From Pimelobacter simplex (GTDB taxonomy: Bacteria > Actinomycetota > Actinomycetes > Propionibacteriales > Nocardioidaceae), in the NCBI RefSeq assembly GCF_024662235.1, contig NZ_CP096276.1:4836001-4900000 (forward strand): 64,000 nucleotides of DNA, read 5' to 3'. Positions 26,259 through 35,342 of the stretch are shown piece after piece; the stretch's first letter is position 1; each line of letters opens with the position of its first letter. The notes below the pieces were generated by a model. The model was not told the origin of the DNA. It saw only the letters and a program-made list of their open reading frames with translations, and ran no database searches. The translations under genes and the position numbers were made by a program.

Positions 26259-26981
26259 ATGGCCCTGCGTCCCGTCACCCGCCGCACCCTGTCCGACGAG
26301 GTCTTCGAGCAGCTGCTCGACAGCGTGGTCGACGGCGAGCTCACCGTCGGCGAGTCCATGCCCAGCGAACGCCGCCTCGCCGAGGTGCTCGGCGTCTCCC
26401 GGCCCGCGGTGCGCGAGGCGCTCCAACGGATCGCGCAGACCGGGGTGGTCGAGGTGCGCCAGGGCGGCGCGACCCTGGTCCGCGACTACCGCCGGGCCGC
26501 GGGCCTCGACCTACTGCCCCGGCTCCTGGTGCGCGGCGGCCGGCTCGACGCGGCGATCGCCCGGAGCGTGATCGAGGCCCGGGCCGAGGTCGGGCCCGGG
26601 ATCGCGGCGCTCGCCGCGACCCGCGGCGGGCCGGTGCTGGCCACCGAGCTCGACGAGCTCCTCACCCGGATGGGTACGACGACTGACCCGGTCACCTGGC
26701 AGCTCGGCGCCCTCGACTTCTGGGACCTGCTCGTCGACGGCGCCGACTCGATCGTCTTCCGGCTCATGTTCAATAGCCTGCGCACGGCGTACGAGCCGGC
26801 GCTGCCCGCGCTCGGGACGCTCCTCGCCGAGGAGGTCGGCCAGGTCGAGCCCTACCGCCTGCTCGCCGCCGCGATCCGGGCCGGCGATGCGGCGACGGCG
26901 CGCGCCGCGGCCACCCGGGTGCTCACCCCGACCGCCGAGGCGCTGCTGTCGGCGTTCGCCGCGGTAGAGGCGGACCAGTGA
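26259..26981 (+). CDS. GntR-family regulator, FadR type
   Basis: 240 residues. The winged helix-turn-helix (about 10-75) reads MPSERRLAEVLGVSRPAVRE followed by ALQRIAQTGVVEVRQGG. The all-helical FCD-like effector domain follows (about 90-235, EARAEVGPGIAALAA and RAGDAATARAAATRVL). It probably controls its own operon with the fatty-acid hydroxylase and MBL genes. The stop overlaps the next start (GTGA). Confidence 0.92.
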   Translation: MALRPVTRRTLSDEVFEQLLDSVVDGELTVGESMPSERRLAEVLGVSRPAVREALQRIAQTGVVEVRQGGATLVRDYRRAAGLDLLPRLLVRGGRLDAAIARSVIEARAEVGPGIAALAATRGGPVLATELDELLTRMGTTTDPVTWQLGALDFWDLLVDGADSIVFRLMFNSLRTAYEPALPALGTLLAEEVGQVEPYRLLAAAIRAGDAATARAAATRVLTPTAEALLSAFAAVEADQ

Positions 26982-27673
26982 GCCCGCGCGAGGTCGAGGC
27001 CTTCGCCGAGCAGCAGGTCGCCAGCGACGCCCGTCGTACGAACCTCACGATGGGTCAGGTGCTGCGCGAGTTCTGGCGGCACCCGAGTCCCTACCTGCTC
27101 ACCGCGGCCCTCGGCGCCGCGATCACCGGACGGGTCCTCGCTGGCCCGGGGAGCTGGTGGGAGCTGGCGATCCCGGTCGGCCTGGTCGCGATCCTGCCGG
27201 TCGTGGAGTGGGTGGTCCACGTGGGCATCCTGCACTGGCGTCCCCGCCGGGTCGCCGGGGTGCGCATCGACCCCCTCCTCGCCCGCAAGCACCGCGCCCA
27301 CCACGCCGACCCGCGCGCCCTCCCGCTCGTCTTCATCCCCTGGCAGGTCCAGCTCTACCTGGCGCCGACCTGGGCCGCCGTCGCCTGGTTGGTCACGCCG
27401 ACGACGAGCTCGATGTTCACGCTGCTGGTGGCGGTCTACGCGATCAAGTCCGGCTACGAGTGGACGCACTACCTGCTCCACAGCGACTACCGGCCGCGCT
27501 CGGAGCGCTACCGCAAGATCTGGCGCAACCACCGGCTGCACCACTACAAGAGCGAGCACTACTGGTTCACCGTCACCTCCGCCGGTACGGCGGACCGGCT
27601 GTTCGGCACTGCCCCCGACCCGAGCACCGTGCCGACCTCGCCGACCGCCCGCAACCTGCACGGATCCGTGTGA
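26978..27673 (+). CDS. Sterol desaturase/fatty acid hydroxylase family protein
   Basis: 231 residues, membrane-bound, with the His clusters that hold the di-iron centre: RKHRAHH (about 102-108), HYLLHSDY (about 162-169) and RNHRLHHYKSEHYWF (about 182-196). Four hydrophobic segments flank them. It should hydroxylate or desaturate a lipid acyl chain or isoprenoid using O2; the exact substrate is unknown. It is translationally coupled to the FadR-type regulator, which supports a lipid substrate. Confidence 0.9.
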   Translation: MSPREVEAFAEQQVASDARRTNLTMGQVLREFWRHPSPYLLTAALGAAITGRVLAGPGSWWELAIPVGLVAILPVVEWVVHVGILHWRPRRVAGVRIDPLLARKHRAHHADPRALPLVFIPWQVQLYLAPTWAAVAWLVTPTTSSMFTLLVAVYAIKSGYEWTHYLLHSDYRPRSERYRKIWRNHRLHHYKSEHYWFTVTSAGTADRLFGTAPDPSTVPTSPTARNLHGSV

Positions 27674-27675
27674 GG

Positions 27676-28479
27676 ATGCACGGCGTGCGGATCCACCACC
27701 TCAACTGCGCGACCATGCGCCCGGCCCTCGGGCCGGCGATGGTCGCCCACGTGCTGCTCCTGGAGCGTCCGGACGGTCTCGCCCTGGTCGACACCGGCTT
27801 CGGCACCGACGACCTGGCCCAGCGCCGGCGGCTCGGCCTGCCCTTCCTGACCACCGTCCGGCCCGTCCTCGACCCGGCCGAGACCGCGCTGGCGCAGGTC
27901 AAGGCGCGCGGCTTCGCGGCGGCCGACGTCACCGACATCGTGCTCACCCACCTCGACCTCGACCACGCCGGCGGGATCGGCGACTTCCCGCAGGCGCGGG
28001 TGCACGTGCACGCGCGCGAGCACGCCGCCGCGATGGCGCCGAGCGCCCGCGAGAAGGCCCGCTACGTCTCCGGCCAGTGGGCGCACGGTCCGCGCTGGAC
28101 GCCGCACACCGAGGGCAGCGACGCGTGGTTCGGCTTCCCGTCGGTCACCGCACTCGACGATGACGTCCTGATCATCCCGCTGCCCGGGCACACCCGCGGG
28201 CACGCCGGGGTCGCCGTACGACGCGACGACGGGACCTGGCTGCTCCACGCCGGCGACGCCTTCTTCCACGGCGGTCAGCTCGACGTACCGCCGCGCTGCC
28301 CGGCGTCGCTCACCGCCTTCCAGCGGCTGATGGCGGTCGACAACCGGCGCCGGCTCGACAACCTCGCCCGGCTCCAGGAGCTCGCCCAGAGTCGCTCCGG
28401 CGAGGTCACCATCGTCTGCGCCCACGACCAGGCTCAGTACGACGCCCTGCGCACGGGGATCAGTCCGGGCACACCGTGA
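27676..28479 (+). CDS. MBL-fold metallo-hydrolase
   Basis: 267 residues from ATG 27676, two bases after the hydroxylase stop. The metal-binding motif is LTHLDLDHAGG (HxHxDH variant H-L-D-L-D-H), with further ligands in PLPGHTRGHAGV, HAGDAFFHGG and CAHDQAQYD. This pattern is that of lactonase/glyoxalase II-like hydrolases. It probably hydrolyses an ester, lactone or thioester produced in the same pathway. The 3' end overlaps the convergent lipoprotein gene by 20 bases. Confidence 0.9.
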   Translation: MHGVRIHHLNCATMRPALGPAMVAHVLLLERPDGLALVDTGFGTDDLAQRRRLGLPFLTTVRPVLDPAETALAQVKARGFAAADVTDIVLTHLDLDHAGGIGDFPQARVHVHAREHAAAMAPSAREKARYVSGQWAHGPRWTPHTEGSDAWFGFPSVTALDDDVLIIPLPGHTRGHAGVAVRRDDGTWLLHAGDAFFHGGQLDVPPRCPASLTAFQRLMAVDNRRRLDNLARLQELAQSRSGEVTIVCAHDQAQYDALRTGISPGTP

Positions 28480-29419
28480 ACGGCAGGTGGTGGGTCCGGG
28501 TCAACCGGGCCGCCGCCGCCGGGTCCGCGAGCACGTAGCCCAGCCGGCCGCTCGCCGGGTCGGCCACGCCGCGGCTCATCACGAGCCCGAAGTCCGGGTC
28601 GGTCGGCGGCATCACGTCGGCCAGCCGGGCGCGCTCGAAGGCGTCGGAGCGCTCCGCGCCGAGCCGCGCGGTGACCAGGTCGGTGCCGAGCGCGACGGAG
28701 TAGGCGTTCAGCGGGTCCAGGCTGTCGAGCGCGGCCGCGGGCGCGGCGGCCAGCTGGGCCTGCATGCCCGCACCGAAGACGGTGTCGAACGGGTCGCACC
28801 CCCGCTGCAGGTACGTCGCCACGGCCTCGCCGCCGCTCAGCGCGACCAGGTCCGGCTCGGCCGCCCACGACTGCGCGGCCTCGGGCGGCGCCACCGAGGT
28901 GACCAGCCGCCGGTCGACGTCGACCACCGCGCCGCGCAGCGGGCCGGCACCGGCCTCCACCGCACGCCGTACGGCGGCCATCGCGATGTCGTCGCGGAAC
29001 GCCAGCACCCAGCCGTCCGCGCCGCCACCGGAATAGGTCGCCTCCCAGGCAACATCGTCCTGGCCGAAGCCGAACCGGTCGCGCAGCTGGGCCTCGGCCG
29101 GGCGGAGCAGGCCGGTCGACAGGCTGGCCGTGCGCGGCACCTGGCGCCAGAATCGCTCCCTCTCGGGAGCCGGGCTCGCGCCCTTGAGCGTGGCGAAGCC
29201 GAGGACCAGGCGGAGCTGGTCGAAGTCGGTGACCGCGAGGGTGGTCGCGGCGGTGGGCACGAGGGCCAGCACGGCGGCGGACGGCTCCTGCGATCCGTCG
29301 TACTCGCTGACCACGGCCTGGGGCTCGGCAGAGCGCTGGTAGACGGGCTTCGGGTCGCTGCTGCAGGCGGCCAGGAGGACCACCCCCGCAAGCGCCGTCC
29401 CCATCCGGATGCCCCTCAC
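28460..29419 (-). CDS. Putative lipoprotein, function unknown
   Basis: 319 residues. The start MRGIRMGTALAGVVLLAAC gives a signal peptide and lipobox with Cys at residue 19; an ATG five codons in has a better ribosome site but leaves a signal without positive charge. The mature protein has no motif I recognise. It contains a distal CD pair (RGCDPFDTVFG and TVCPD near the end), suggesting a disulfide. It converges on the MBL gene. Confidence 0.72.
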   Translation of the reverse strand: MRGIRMGTALAGVVLLAACSSDPKPVYQRSAEPQAVVSEYDGSQEPSAAVLALVPTAATTLAVTDFDQLRLVLGFATLKGASPAPERERFWRQVPRTASLSTGLLRPAEAQLRDRFGFGQDDVAWEATYSGGGADGWVLAFRDDIAMAAVRRAVEAGAGPLRGAVVDVDRRLVTSVAPPEAAQSWAAEPDLVALSGGEAVATYLQRGCDPFDTVFGAGMQAQLAAAPAAALDSLDPLNAYSVALGTDLVTARLGAERSDAFERARLADVMPPTDPDFGLVMSRGVADPASGRLGYVLADPAAAARLTRTHHLPFTVCPD

Positions 29420-29444
29420 CAGCCAGATCTTGCCAGAGAAGCAG

Positions 29445-29480
29445 GCAGGGGCGCCGACATCTCGGTGTCGACGCCCCTGC
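29445..29480 (-). terminator. Hairpin terminator after the TAP-type hydrolase
   Basis: GCAGGGGCGCCGACA at 29445-29459 pairs with 29466-29480 with one mismatch, around a 6-base loop. It lies 31 bases past the stop of the hydrolase gene and separates it from the lipoprotein gene. Confidence 0.7.
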
Positions 29481-29511
29481 GCGCGGTGTTCTCTTGGTGG
29501 TGCGGGGTGGC

Positions 29512-31119
29512 TCAGCGGCCGATCAGCTGTGCCTCGATGAGGAGGTCACGGAAGCCGTCGGAGCCGCTGCGGCGCTCGGCTCCGGCCGACGCGGGCGGCG
29601 GCGGAACCGGGTCGCACTTGCGGTCGCTGCGCTTGCCGGGCTTGCGCGCCGGCAGCTTCCCGGTGTCGAGATAGCTCGCGACCAGGTCGTCGGTGCAGGC
29701 GATGCCCGAGAGCGAGCCCGAGTGCGTCGTACCGCCGACGCCCTCGATCAGGAAGGACGACGGGAAGACCTGGCGCGTGGCGAGGGCACCGGTGAACACG
29801 GTGGCCGCGTCCCGGGTCTCGCCGATGAGCAGGATCCGCGACTTCACCTTCTTGCCGTTGACCTTGAACGCCTTGCTGGAACGGGCCGGCCAGTTGAGGC
29901 AGGGCGCGTTGTACCAGGTGTTCCCCCAGGTCAGGAACGGGTGCTTGCGGTGGATCCGCCAGGCGTCGGCCTTGGTCTTCTGCCAGCCCGGCCACTGCGC
30001 GTCGGTGCACTGCACGCCGTTGTAGACCGCGAACCCGTTGTCGTCGCCGGGACCGGCGTACTGGGCGAGGACGTCGGCGCCGTCACCGGTCCGGACCAGC
30101 TTGGCGTACGCCGCACCGATCTCGGCCCAGCCGTAGACGTAGTAGCCGGCCCCGAGCATCACGTCGTCGAGCTCGTCGGGACCGAGCTTGCCACCCGCCG
30201 CGGGCGTGCGGTCGAGCTTCTTGCGGAGCTGGTAGTAGCCCTTCTTGATGGCCTTCCAGCTGCCGCCCAGGTGGTAGGTCGCGTCGTTCTTGGCGAGCCA
30301 GCGGAAGTAGACGTCCATGTTCTTGTCGAACTGGACGTTCTGCTCGAGGTTGGCCTTGTAGAAGGCATTCTTGGCGTTGAGCACGCCGTCCCACACGAAC
30401 CGGCCGACCCGCTTCGGGAACATGGTCGCGTAGACCTGGCCGAGGTAGGTGCCGTAGGAGAAGCCGTAGTAGTTCATCTTCTGCTGCCCGACGGCCTTGC
30501 GCAGGCTGTCGAGGTCGCGCGCCACGTCGGTCGTCTTCATGTGGGGCAGCAGGCGCCGCGCGTCGGCCTTGCCGCACGCCTTGGCGTAGTTGCGGGTGAC
30601 CTTGCGCCACCAGTTCATGATCGACGGCTTGGTCGGCACGTAGTTGGGGCGGTTGAACCCGGCGCCCTTGTAGTTCGGGTTGCAGCTCAGCGCGGGCTCG
30701 CTGCTGCCGACACCGCGGGGGTCGAAGCCGTACCAGTCGTACTTGGCGCCGACGCCGTCGGGGATGACGCCACCCAGGGTGACCAGGCCGAGGCCCGAGC
30801 CACCGGGACCACCCGGGTTGACCGCGATCATGCCCTTGAAGTCGGCATCGGTGTGCAGGATCCGGCTGACCGCGATCTTGATCTTCTTGCCGGCCGGCTT
30901 GGCGTAGTCGAGCGGCACCGTCAGCATCGTGCACTGGGCGCCGGCGCTCTGCAGCCCCTGGCTCTCGCACGCGCCCCAGACCAGCGGGGCCCGCTCAGCG
31001 GCGCTCGCCGCGCCCGTCGCCGTCGTACGCGTGGCGGGGGCGGCGGTGCTGCCGGCCGCCGGCACCAGCACCGCGGCGCCCACCGCGAGCGAGGCGAGGA
31101 TCGTGAGTGGTCTCTTCAC
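29512..31119 (-). CDS. Secreted alpha/beta hydrolase, tripeptidyl aminopeptidase-like
   Basis: 535 residues. I start at GTG 31119 (VKRPLTILASLAVGAAVLVP), because GGAGG lies ten bases upstream and a signal peptide follows directly; ATG 31128 is too close to that site. The hydrolase core shows NPGGPGGSG, FDPRGVGSS and the nucleophile elbow GFSYGTYLGQ. A cap region and a C-terminal TAP-like domain follow, with LIGETRDAAT (Asp) and GGTTHSGSL (His). Cys pairs suit an exported enzyme. It resembles Streptomyces SlpD/E and tripeptidyl aminopeptidases, which trim N-terminal peptides outside the cell. Confidence 0.9.
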   Translation of the reverse strand: MKRPLTILASLAVGAAVLVPAAGSTAAPATRTTATGAASAAERAPLVWGACESQGLQSAGAQCTMLTVPLDYAKPAGKKIKIAVSRILHTDADFKGMIAVNPGGPGGSGLGLVTLGGVIPDGVGAKYDWYGFDPRGVGSSEPALSCNPNYKGAGFNRPNYVPTKPSIMNWWRKVTRNYAKACGKADARRLLPHMKTTDVARDLDSLRKAVGQQKMNYYGFSYGTYLGQVYATMFPKRVGRFVWDGVLNAKNAFYKANLEQNVQFDKNMDVYFRWLAKNDATYHLGGSWKAIKKGYYQLRKKLDRTPAAGGKLGPDELDDVMLGAGYYVYGWAEIGAAYAKLVRTGDGADVLAQYAGPGDDNGFAVYNGVQCTDAQWPGWQKTKADAWRIHRKHPFLTWGNTWYNAPCLNWPARSSKAFKVNGKKVKSRILLIGETRDAATVFTGALATRQVFPSSFLIEGVGGTTHSGSLSGIACTDDLVASYLDTGKLPARKPGKRSDRKCDPVPPPPASAGAERRSGSDGFRDLLIEAQLIGR

Positions 31120-31231
31120 GTGGTTCATCCCTCCGAGTGAGAACGGCCGGGATCTACCCGGCACCCGACCGACCTTGCCTCGTCCCCGGGGTCCGCGTCC
31201 ATACCCAATCCCGGGAAAAATTGCGGTCGGT

Positions 31232-32209
31232 TCAGGACTTGACCGCAAGAGTCAGCGCGAAGTCGCCGCCCGGGTCGGTCCACACCCGCGCCACCCCGAG
31301 CCCGGCTCCCTCGAGCTCGGCCGCGATCCGGCTGACCCGGAACTTGGTCGAGATCTCGATCCGGATCTCCTCGCCGACGGCGAGGTCGAGGACCAGCTCG
31401 GCGCCGGGGATGGTGACCCGCTGGGGCACCTCGACCCGCAGCCGCAGGTCCATCCGCTCCATGTGCGGGTCCCAGAAGGGCACGTAGGAGAAGCCGTCCG
31501 GGTCGAAGTCGCCGCCCAGCTCGCGGTTGACGACGACCAGCGCGTTGCGGACGAACGCCTCCGTCACGCCCTGGCTGTCGTCGTAGGCCGCGATGAGCCG
31601 GTCGGCGCTCTTGACCAGGTCGGTGCCCAGGAGCAGCGAGTCGCCCGGCTCGAGGACGTCGGCGACGGCGCCGAGGAAGGCGCGGCGCTCCTCGAGGTAG
31701 AGGTTGCCGATGGTGCCGCCGAGGAAGGCGACCATGCGCCGTCCGCCGGCGGGCAGCTGGGCGAGGTGGAGCGTGAAGTCGCCGACGACGGCGACCACCT
31801 CGAGGTCGGGATAGCGCTCCGCGATCTGGTCGGCCGCCTCGCGCAGCGTCGCCTCGGAGACGTCGACCGGCGCGAAGCGGGTCAGCTGGCCCGCGCGGGT
31901 GAACGCGTCGAGCAGGAGCCGGGTCTTCTCGCTGGTGCCGCTGCCGAGCTCGATGAGCGAGGTCGCTCCGCTGGCGGTGACGATCTCGTCGGCATGGGTC
32001 TCGAGGATCGCCCGCTCGGCGGTGAAGGGGTAGTACTCCGGGAGCCGGGTGATCTGGTCGAAGAGCGCGGAGCCGTGGTCGTCGTACAGCCAGCGCGGCG
32101 GGAGGGTGCGCGGGTGCCGGGTCAGCCCCCGTCGTACGTCGTCGGCGAGGCTGCCGCTGGCCCAGTCGGGCTCGAGCAGCACGGTCACCTCGGGCTCGCG
32201 GCGGCTCAT
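31232..32209 (-). CDS. egtD: EgtD, L-histidine N-alpha-methyltransferase
   Basis: 325 residues. The protein transfers three methyl groups from SAM to histidine to make hercynine, the first step of ergothioneine synthesis. The SAM site is ELGSGTSEKTRLLL (about 87-100). The preceding RWLYDDHGSALFDQITRLPE segment and GTIGNLYLEERRAFL are characteristic. Its start overlaps the egtB stop (ATGA), so it is the second gene of a two-gene operon. Confidence 0.95.
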   Translation of the reverse strand: MSRREPEVTVLLEPDWASGSLADDVRRGLTRHPRTLPPRWLYDDHGSALFDQITRLPEYYPFTAERAILETHADEIVTASGATSLIELGSGTSEKTRLLLDAFTRAGQLTRFAPVDVSEATLREAADQIAERYPDLEVVAVVGDFTLHLAQLPAGGRRMVAFLGGTIGNLYLEERRAFLGAVADVLEPGDSLLLGTDLVKSADRLIAAYDDSQGVTEAFVRNALVVVNRELGGDFDPDGFSYVPFWDPHMERMDLRLRVEVPQRVTIPGAELVLDLAVGEEIRIEISTKFRVSRIAAELEGAGLGVARVWTDPGGDFALTLAVKS

Positions 32210-33492
32210 GCGGCCACCCCGCCGTCGGCGAGCCGGACACCGCTCAGCGCCCACCGCGCCCCCGGTGGGAAGAAGTTGCGGTAGCTGGCGCGCGCATGGC
32301 CCGGCGGGGTCAGCGCGCAGCCGCCGCGCAGCACCATCTGGTTGGACATGAACTTGCCGTTGTACTCGCCGATCGCGCCCGCCGCGGGGTGGAAGCCGGG
32401 GTAGGGCAGGTAGGCCGACGACGTCCACTCCCAGCAGTCGCCGTAGACCTGGCGCAGCCGTCCGGTGCTGGGTCCGGCGGCGCGGGGGTGGTAGGTCGCG
32501 GTGTCGGCGAGGTTGCCCTCGACCGCGGCCGCGGCGTCCTCGTCGCGGTGGACGGCGTGCTCCCACTCGGCCTCGGTCGGCAGCCGCTTGCCGGCCCAGG
32601 TGGCGTAGGCGTCGGCCTCGTAGTGGCTGACGTGGCTCACCGGGAGACCGGGATCGACGGGAAACGTGCCGTGCAGCGTGTGCTCGAACCACGTCCCGTC
32701 GACCTCGGCCCAGTAGAAGGGCGCCTGCCAGCCGTGGGTCTTGACCTGCGCCCAGCCGTCGGAGAGCCACAGCTCGGGACGCCGGTAGCCGCCGTCGGCC
32801 ATGAACGCGCGCCACTCGCCGTTGGTGACGAGCCGGTCGGCGAGCCGGAAGGGCTCGAGCCAGACCTGGTGCGGCGGCAGCTCGTTGTCGAAGGAGAACC
32901 CGGCGCCGCGGTGCCCGATCTCGACCAGACCGCCCTCGACCTCGACCCAGCCGAGCCGGTCGGGCTCGCTGCTGGGCGCGGGTGCGCCGGCGTAGGCCGG
33001 GCGGAGGGGGTTGAGCGAGAGCACGTGCTTGATGTCCATGAGGAGCAGCTCCTGGTGCTGCTGCTCGTGGTGGAAGCCGAGCTCGATCGTGCCGGCCAGC
33101 TTGTCGATGCTGCCCTGGTCGAGGCGGGCGACCAGGTCGCGCATCCGCTCGTCGACGTTGCCGCGGTAGAGGCCGACGTCGTGGGCCCCCGGCCGGCTGA
33201 TCACGCCGCGCTCGGCGCGGTTGTAGCGCGGCCCGACGGCCTCGTAGTAGCTGTTGAACAGGAACCAGTACTGGTCCTGGTACGGCGCGAATCCGCTCTC
33301 GTTGTCGGCCAGCACGAACGTCTCGAAGAACCACGTGACGTGCGCCCGGTGCCACTTTGTCGGCGACACGTCGGGCATCGACTGGACCGTCTGGTCCTCC
33401 GGCGAGAGCGGCGCGGCCAGCCGTTCGGTGTGTCCGCGCACCTCGTCGTACCGGGTCAGGAGAGCATCTGCCGTCCACTGGGTAACGGTCAT
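32206..33492 (-). CDS. egtB: EgtB, hercynylcysteine sulfoxide synthase
   Basis: 428 residues from ATG 33492. The N-terminal DinB-like domain carries the iron ligands His51 (WHRAHVTWFFE) and His142/His146 (HHEQQHQE). The C-terminal formylglycine-enzyme-type fold has WEWTSSAYLPYPGF and EYNGKFMSNQMVLRGG, where the Tyr probably corresponds to the catalytic tyrosine of mycobacterial EgtB. It joins hercynine to a thiol donor with O2. No egtA, egtC or egtE lies nearby, so whether the donor is gamma-glutamylcysteine or cysteine cannot be told here. Confidence 0.95.
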   Translation of the reverse strand: MTVTQWTADALLTRYDEVRGHTERLAAPLSPEDQTVQSMPDVSPTKWHRAHVTWFFETFVLADNESGFAPYQDQYWFLFNSYYEAVGPRYNRAERGVISRPGAHDVGLYRGNVDERMRDLVARLDQGSIDKLAGTIELGFHHEQQHQELLLMDIKHVLSLNPLRPAYAGAPAPSSEPDRLGWVEVEGGLVEIGHRGAGFSFDNELPPHQVWLEPFRLADRLVTNGEWRAFMADGGYRRPELWLSDGWAQVKTHGWQAPFYWAEVDGTWFEHTLHGTFPVDPGLPVSHVSHYEADAYATWAGKRLPTEAEWEHAVHRDEDAAAAVEGNLADTATYHPRAAGPSTGRLRQVYGDCWEWTSSAYLPYPGFHPAAGAIGEYNGKFMSNQMVLRGGCALTPPGHARASYRNFFPPGARWALSGVRLADGGVAA

Positions 33493-33545
33493 GGTTTCGA
33501 CAGTAGGCCTGCCCACCGACAATGCCCAGGGGGTCGGGTCAGGCG

Positions 33546-34214
33546 TCAGGAGATGTTCACGAGCCCGCTGCGGTAGGCGACGACGACGGCCTGCGCGCGG
33601 TCGCGGGCGCCGACCTTGGCCAGGATCCGCTTCACGTGGGTCTGCACCGTCGACTCGGCGAGGGTCAGCGTCGCGGCGATCTCCCGGTTCGACAGACCCT
33701 CTCCGACGAGCGCGAGGACCTCGACCTCGCGCTCGGTCAACGCCGCCAGCACCGCCGCCCGCGCGCCGTCGTCCCCGGCCGGGCGCGGCGCGCTGTCGAG
33801 CGAGCGGGCGATGACGGCGCGGGTGACCGCCGGGTCGAGGAGCGACTCACCCCGGGCGACCGTGCGGACTGCCTCGAGGAGCCGCTCGGGCGCGACCCGC
33901 TTGAGCAGGAAGCCGGACGCTCCGGCCCGCAGTGCCCGGGCGACGTACTCGTCGTCGGGGAAGGTGGTGAGCACCAGGACCCGCGCCGGGCTGCCGCTCG
34001 CGACGATCCGGCGGGTGGCCTCGATGCCGTCGACGCCGGGCATCCGGACATCCATCAGGACGACGTCGGGCTCGTGCTCCTGGGTCAGCCGGACGGCGTC
34101 GAGCCCGTCGGCCGCCTCACCGACGAGCGCCAGGCCGGGGTCGGTCCCGATGACCACGGCGAGCCCGGCGCGGAGCAGGGCGTCGTCGTCGGCGACGAGC
34201 ACGCGGACGGTCAT
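33546..34214 (-). CDS. NarL/LuxR-family response regulator
   Basis: 222 residues. The receiver domain (about 1-120) has the acidic pair in VADDDALLRAG, the phosphoacceptor Asp in VVLMDVRMPGVDG, and Thr/Lys in LTTFPDDE and FLLKRVAPE. The C-terminal helix-turn-helix is LTEREVEVLALVGEGLSNRE followed by IAATLTLAESTVQTHV. It is coupled (ATGA) to the histidine kinase upstream. Targets may include the adjacent DUF2306 gene. Confidence 0.95.
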   Translation of the reverse strand: MTVRVLVADDDALLRAGLAVVIGTDPGLALVGEAADGLDAVRLTQEHEPDVVLMDVRMPGVDGIEATRRIVASGSPARVLVLTTFPDDEYVARALRAGASGFLLKRVAPERLLEAVRTVARGESLLDPAVTRAVIARSLDSAPRPAGDDGARAAVLAALTEREVEVLALVGEGLSNREIAATLTLAESTVQTHVKRILAKVGARDRAQAVVVAYRSGLVNIS

Positions 34215-35335
34215 GACGCCGATCCTCCCGTGGCCCGCGGGATCCTGGCGAGGACCCGGAAGCCGCCCTCGGGGCCCGGCCCGACCTCGACGGTGCCGCC
34301 GAGCCGGGCCGCGCGCTCGCGGATCCCGCCGAGCCCGCGGCCCTCGGTCCAGCCGGGCCCAGGGCCGGGGCCGTCGTCCTGGACGGTGACGACGAGGTGC
34401 GCGGCGGCGTCGCGTCGTACGGTCACCGTGGCGGCGCACGGCGTCGCGTGCTTGAGCGCGTTGGTGAGCGCCTCCTGGACGATCCGGTAGACCTCGCGGC
34501 CGGTCCGGCCCGCGGCGAGGTCCGCGGCCGCCGGGTCGAGGTCGAGGCTGACGACCACCCCGGAGCCGGCGAAGCGCCGGACGAGCTCGGGCAGGTCGCC
34601 GATGCCCACCGTGGTCGGCCGCAGCTCGCCCTCGGCGGACGCCTCCCCCAGCATGCTGATCGCGTCGTCGAGGTCGGCGAGCGCGTCGCTGCCGACGCCC
34701 TCGATCTGGCGCAGCAGGTCGCGGCTGGTCTCCGGAGCTGCATCGATCGAGAGCCGGGCCGCGCCGGCGTGCACCACGACCACATTGAGCGTGTGCCCGA
34801 TGATGTCGTGCAGGTCGCGCGCCATCTGGGTGCGCAGCTCGGCCAGCAGCAGCGCCCGGTCCGCCCGGCGGGCCCGCTCCGCCTCCTCGTCGCGCCGGGC
34901 CCAGGCATAGGCGACGCCCCAGAACCCGCCGTACGCCGCCAGTGTCGCGACGAGCTCGGCCGGCGACCCCGGCGGGCTGAAGGCGTAGTAGCCCAGCACG
35001 CTGACGATCGCCACCACCAGCCCGACCACCGCACGCCGTCGGTCCGCGAGCCGGCCCACCACGAAGATGCTCACCAGCGTCGCGGCCGGCGAGATCGCGA
35101 CGTCGGCGTGCGTCGCGGACTCGACGGTGATCGTCGCACCGGCGATGAGCAACGCGGTCAGGGGCACGCGGGGCGCGACGACCATGGTCGCGCTCAGCAC
35201 CAGCGTGCCCGCGACGCCCACCGCGACCTCACCGGCGGACCGGGTCCCGTCGCCGAGCAGGTCGGTCAGCGCGACCGCCGCATAGGCCGCAGCCAGCAGC
35301 GGGAGCAGGCGACCCAGGGCGTCACGCACGCGCAC
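34211..35335 (-). CDS. Sensor histidine kinase (HisKA_3 type)
   Basis: 374 residues from GTG 35335, which has AGGTGA seven bases upstream; an in-frame GTG six codons earlier would overlap the preceding stop. Five to six membrane segments (about 10-145) form the sensor. The dimerisation helix carries the phospho-His in MARDLHDIIGHTL, and the ATPase domain has QEALTNALKHA and DDGPGPGPG followed by GRGLGGIRERA. It phosphorylates the partner regulator encoded next. Confidence 0.94.
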   Translation of the reverse strand: MRVRDALGRLLPLLAAAYAAVALTDLLGDGTRSAGEVAVGVAGTLVLSATMVVAPRVPLTALLIAGATITVESATHADVAISPAATLVSIFVVGRLADRRRAVVGLVVAIVSVLGYYAFSPPGSPAELVATLAAYGGFWGVAYAWARRDEEAERARRADRALLLAELRTQMARDLHDIIGHTLNVVVVHAGAARLSIDAAPETSRDLLRQIEGVGSDALADLDDAISMLGEASAEGELRPTTVGIGDLPELVRRFAGSGVVVSLDLDPAAADLAAGRTGREVYRIVQEALTNALKHATPCAATVTVRRDAAAHLVVTVQDDGPGPGPGWTEGRGLGGIRERAARLGGTVEVGPGPEGGFRVLARIPRATGGSAS

Positions 35336-35342
35336 GAGTGAA

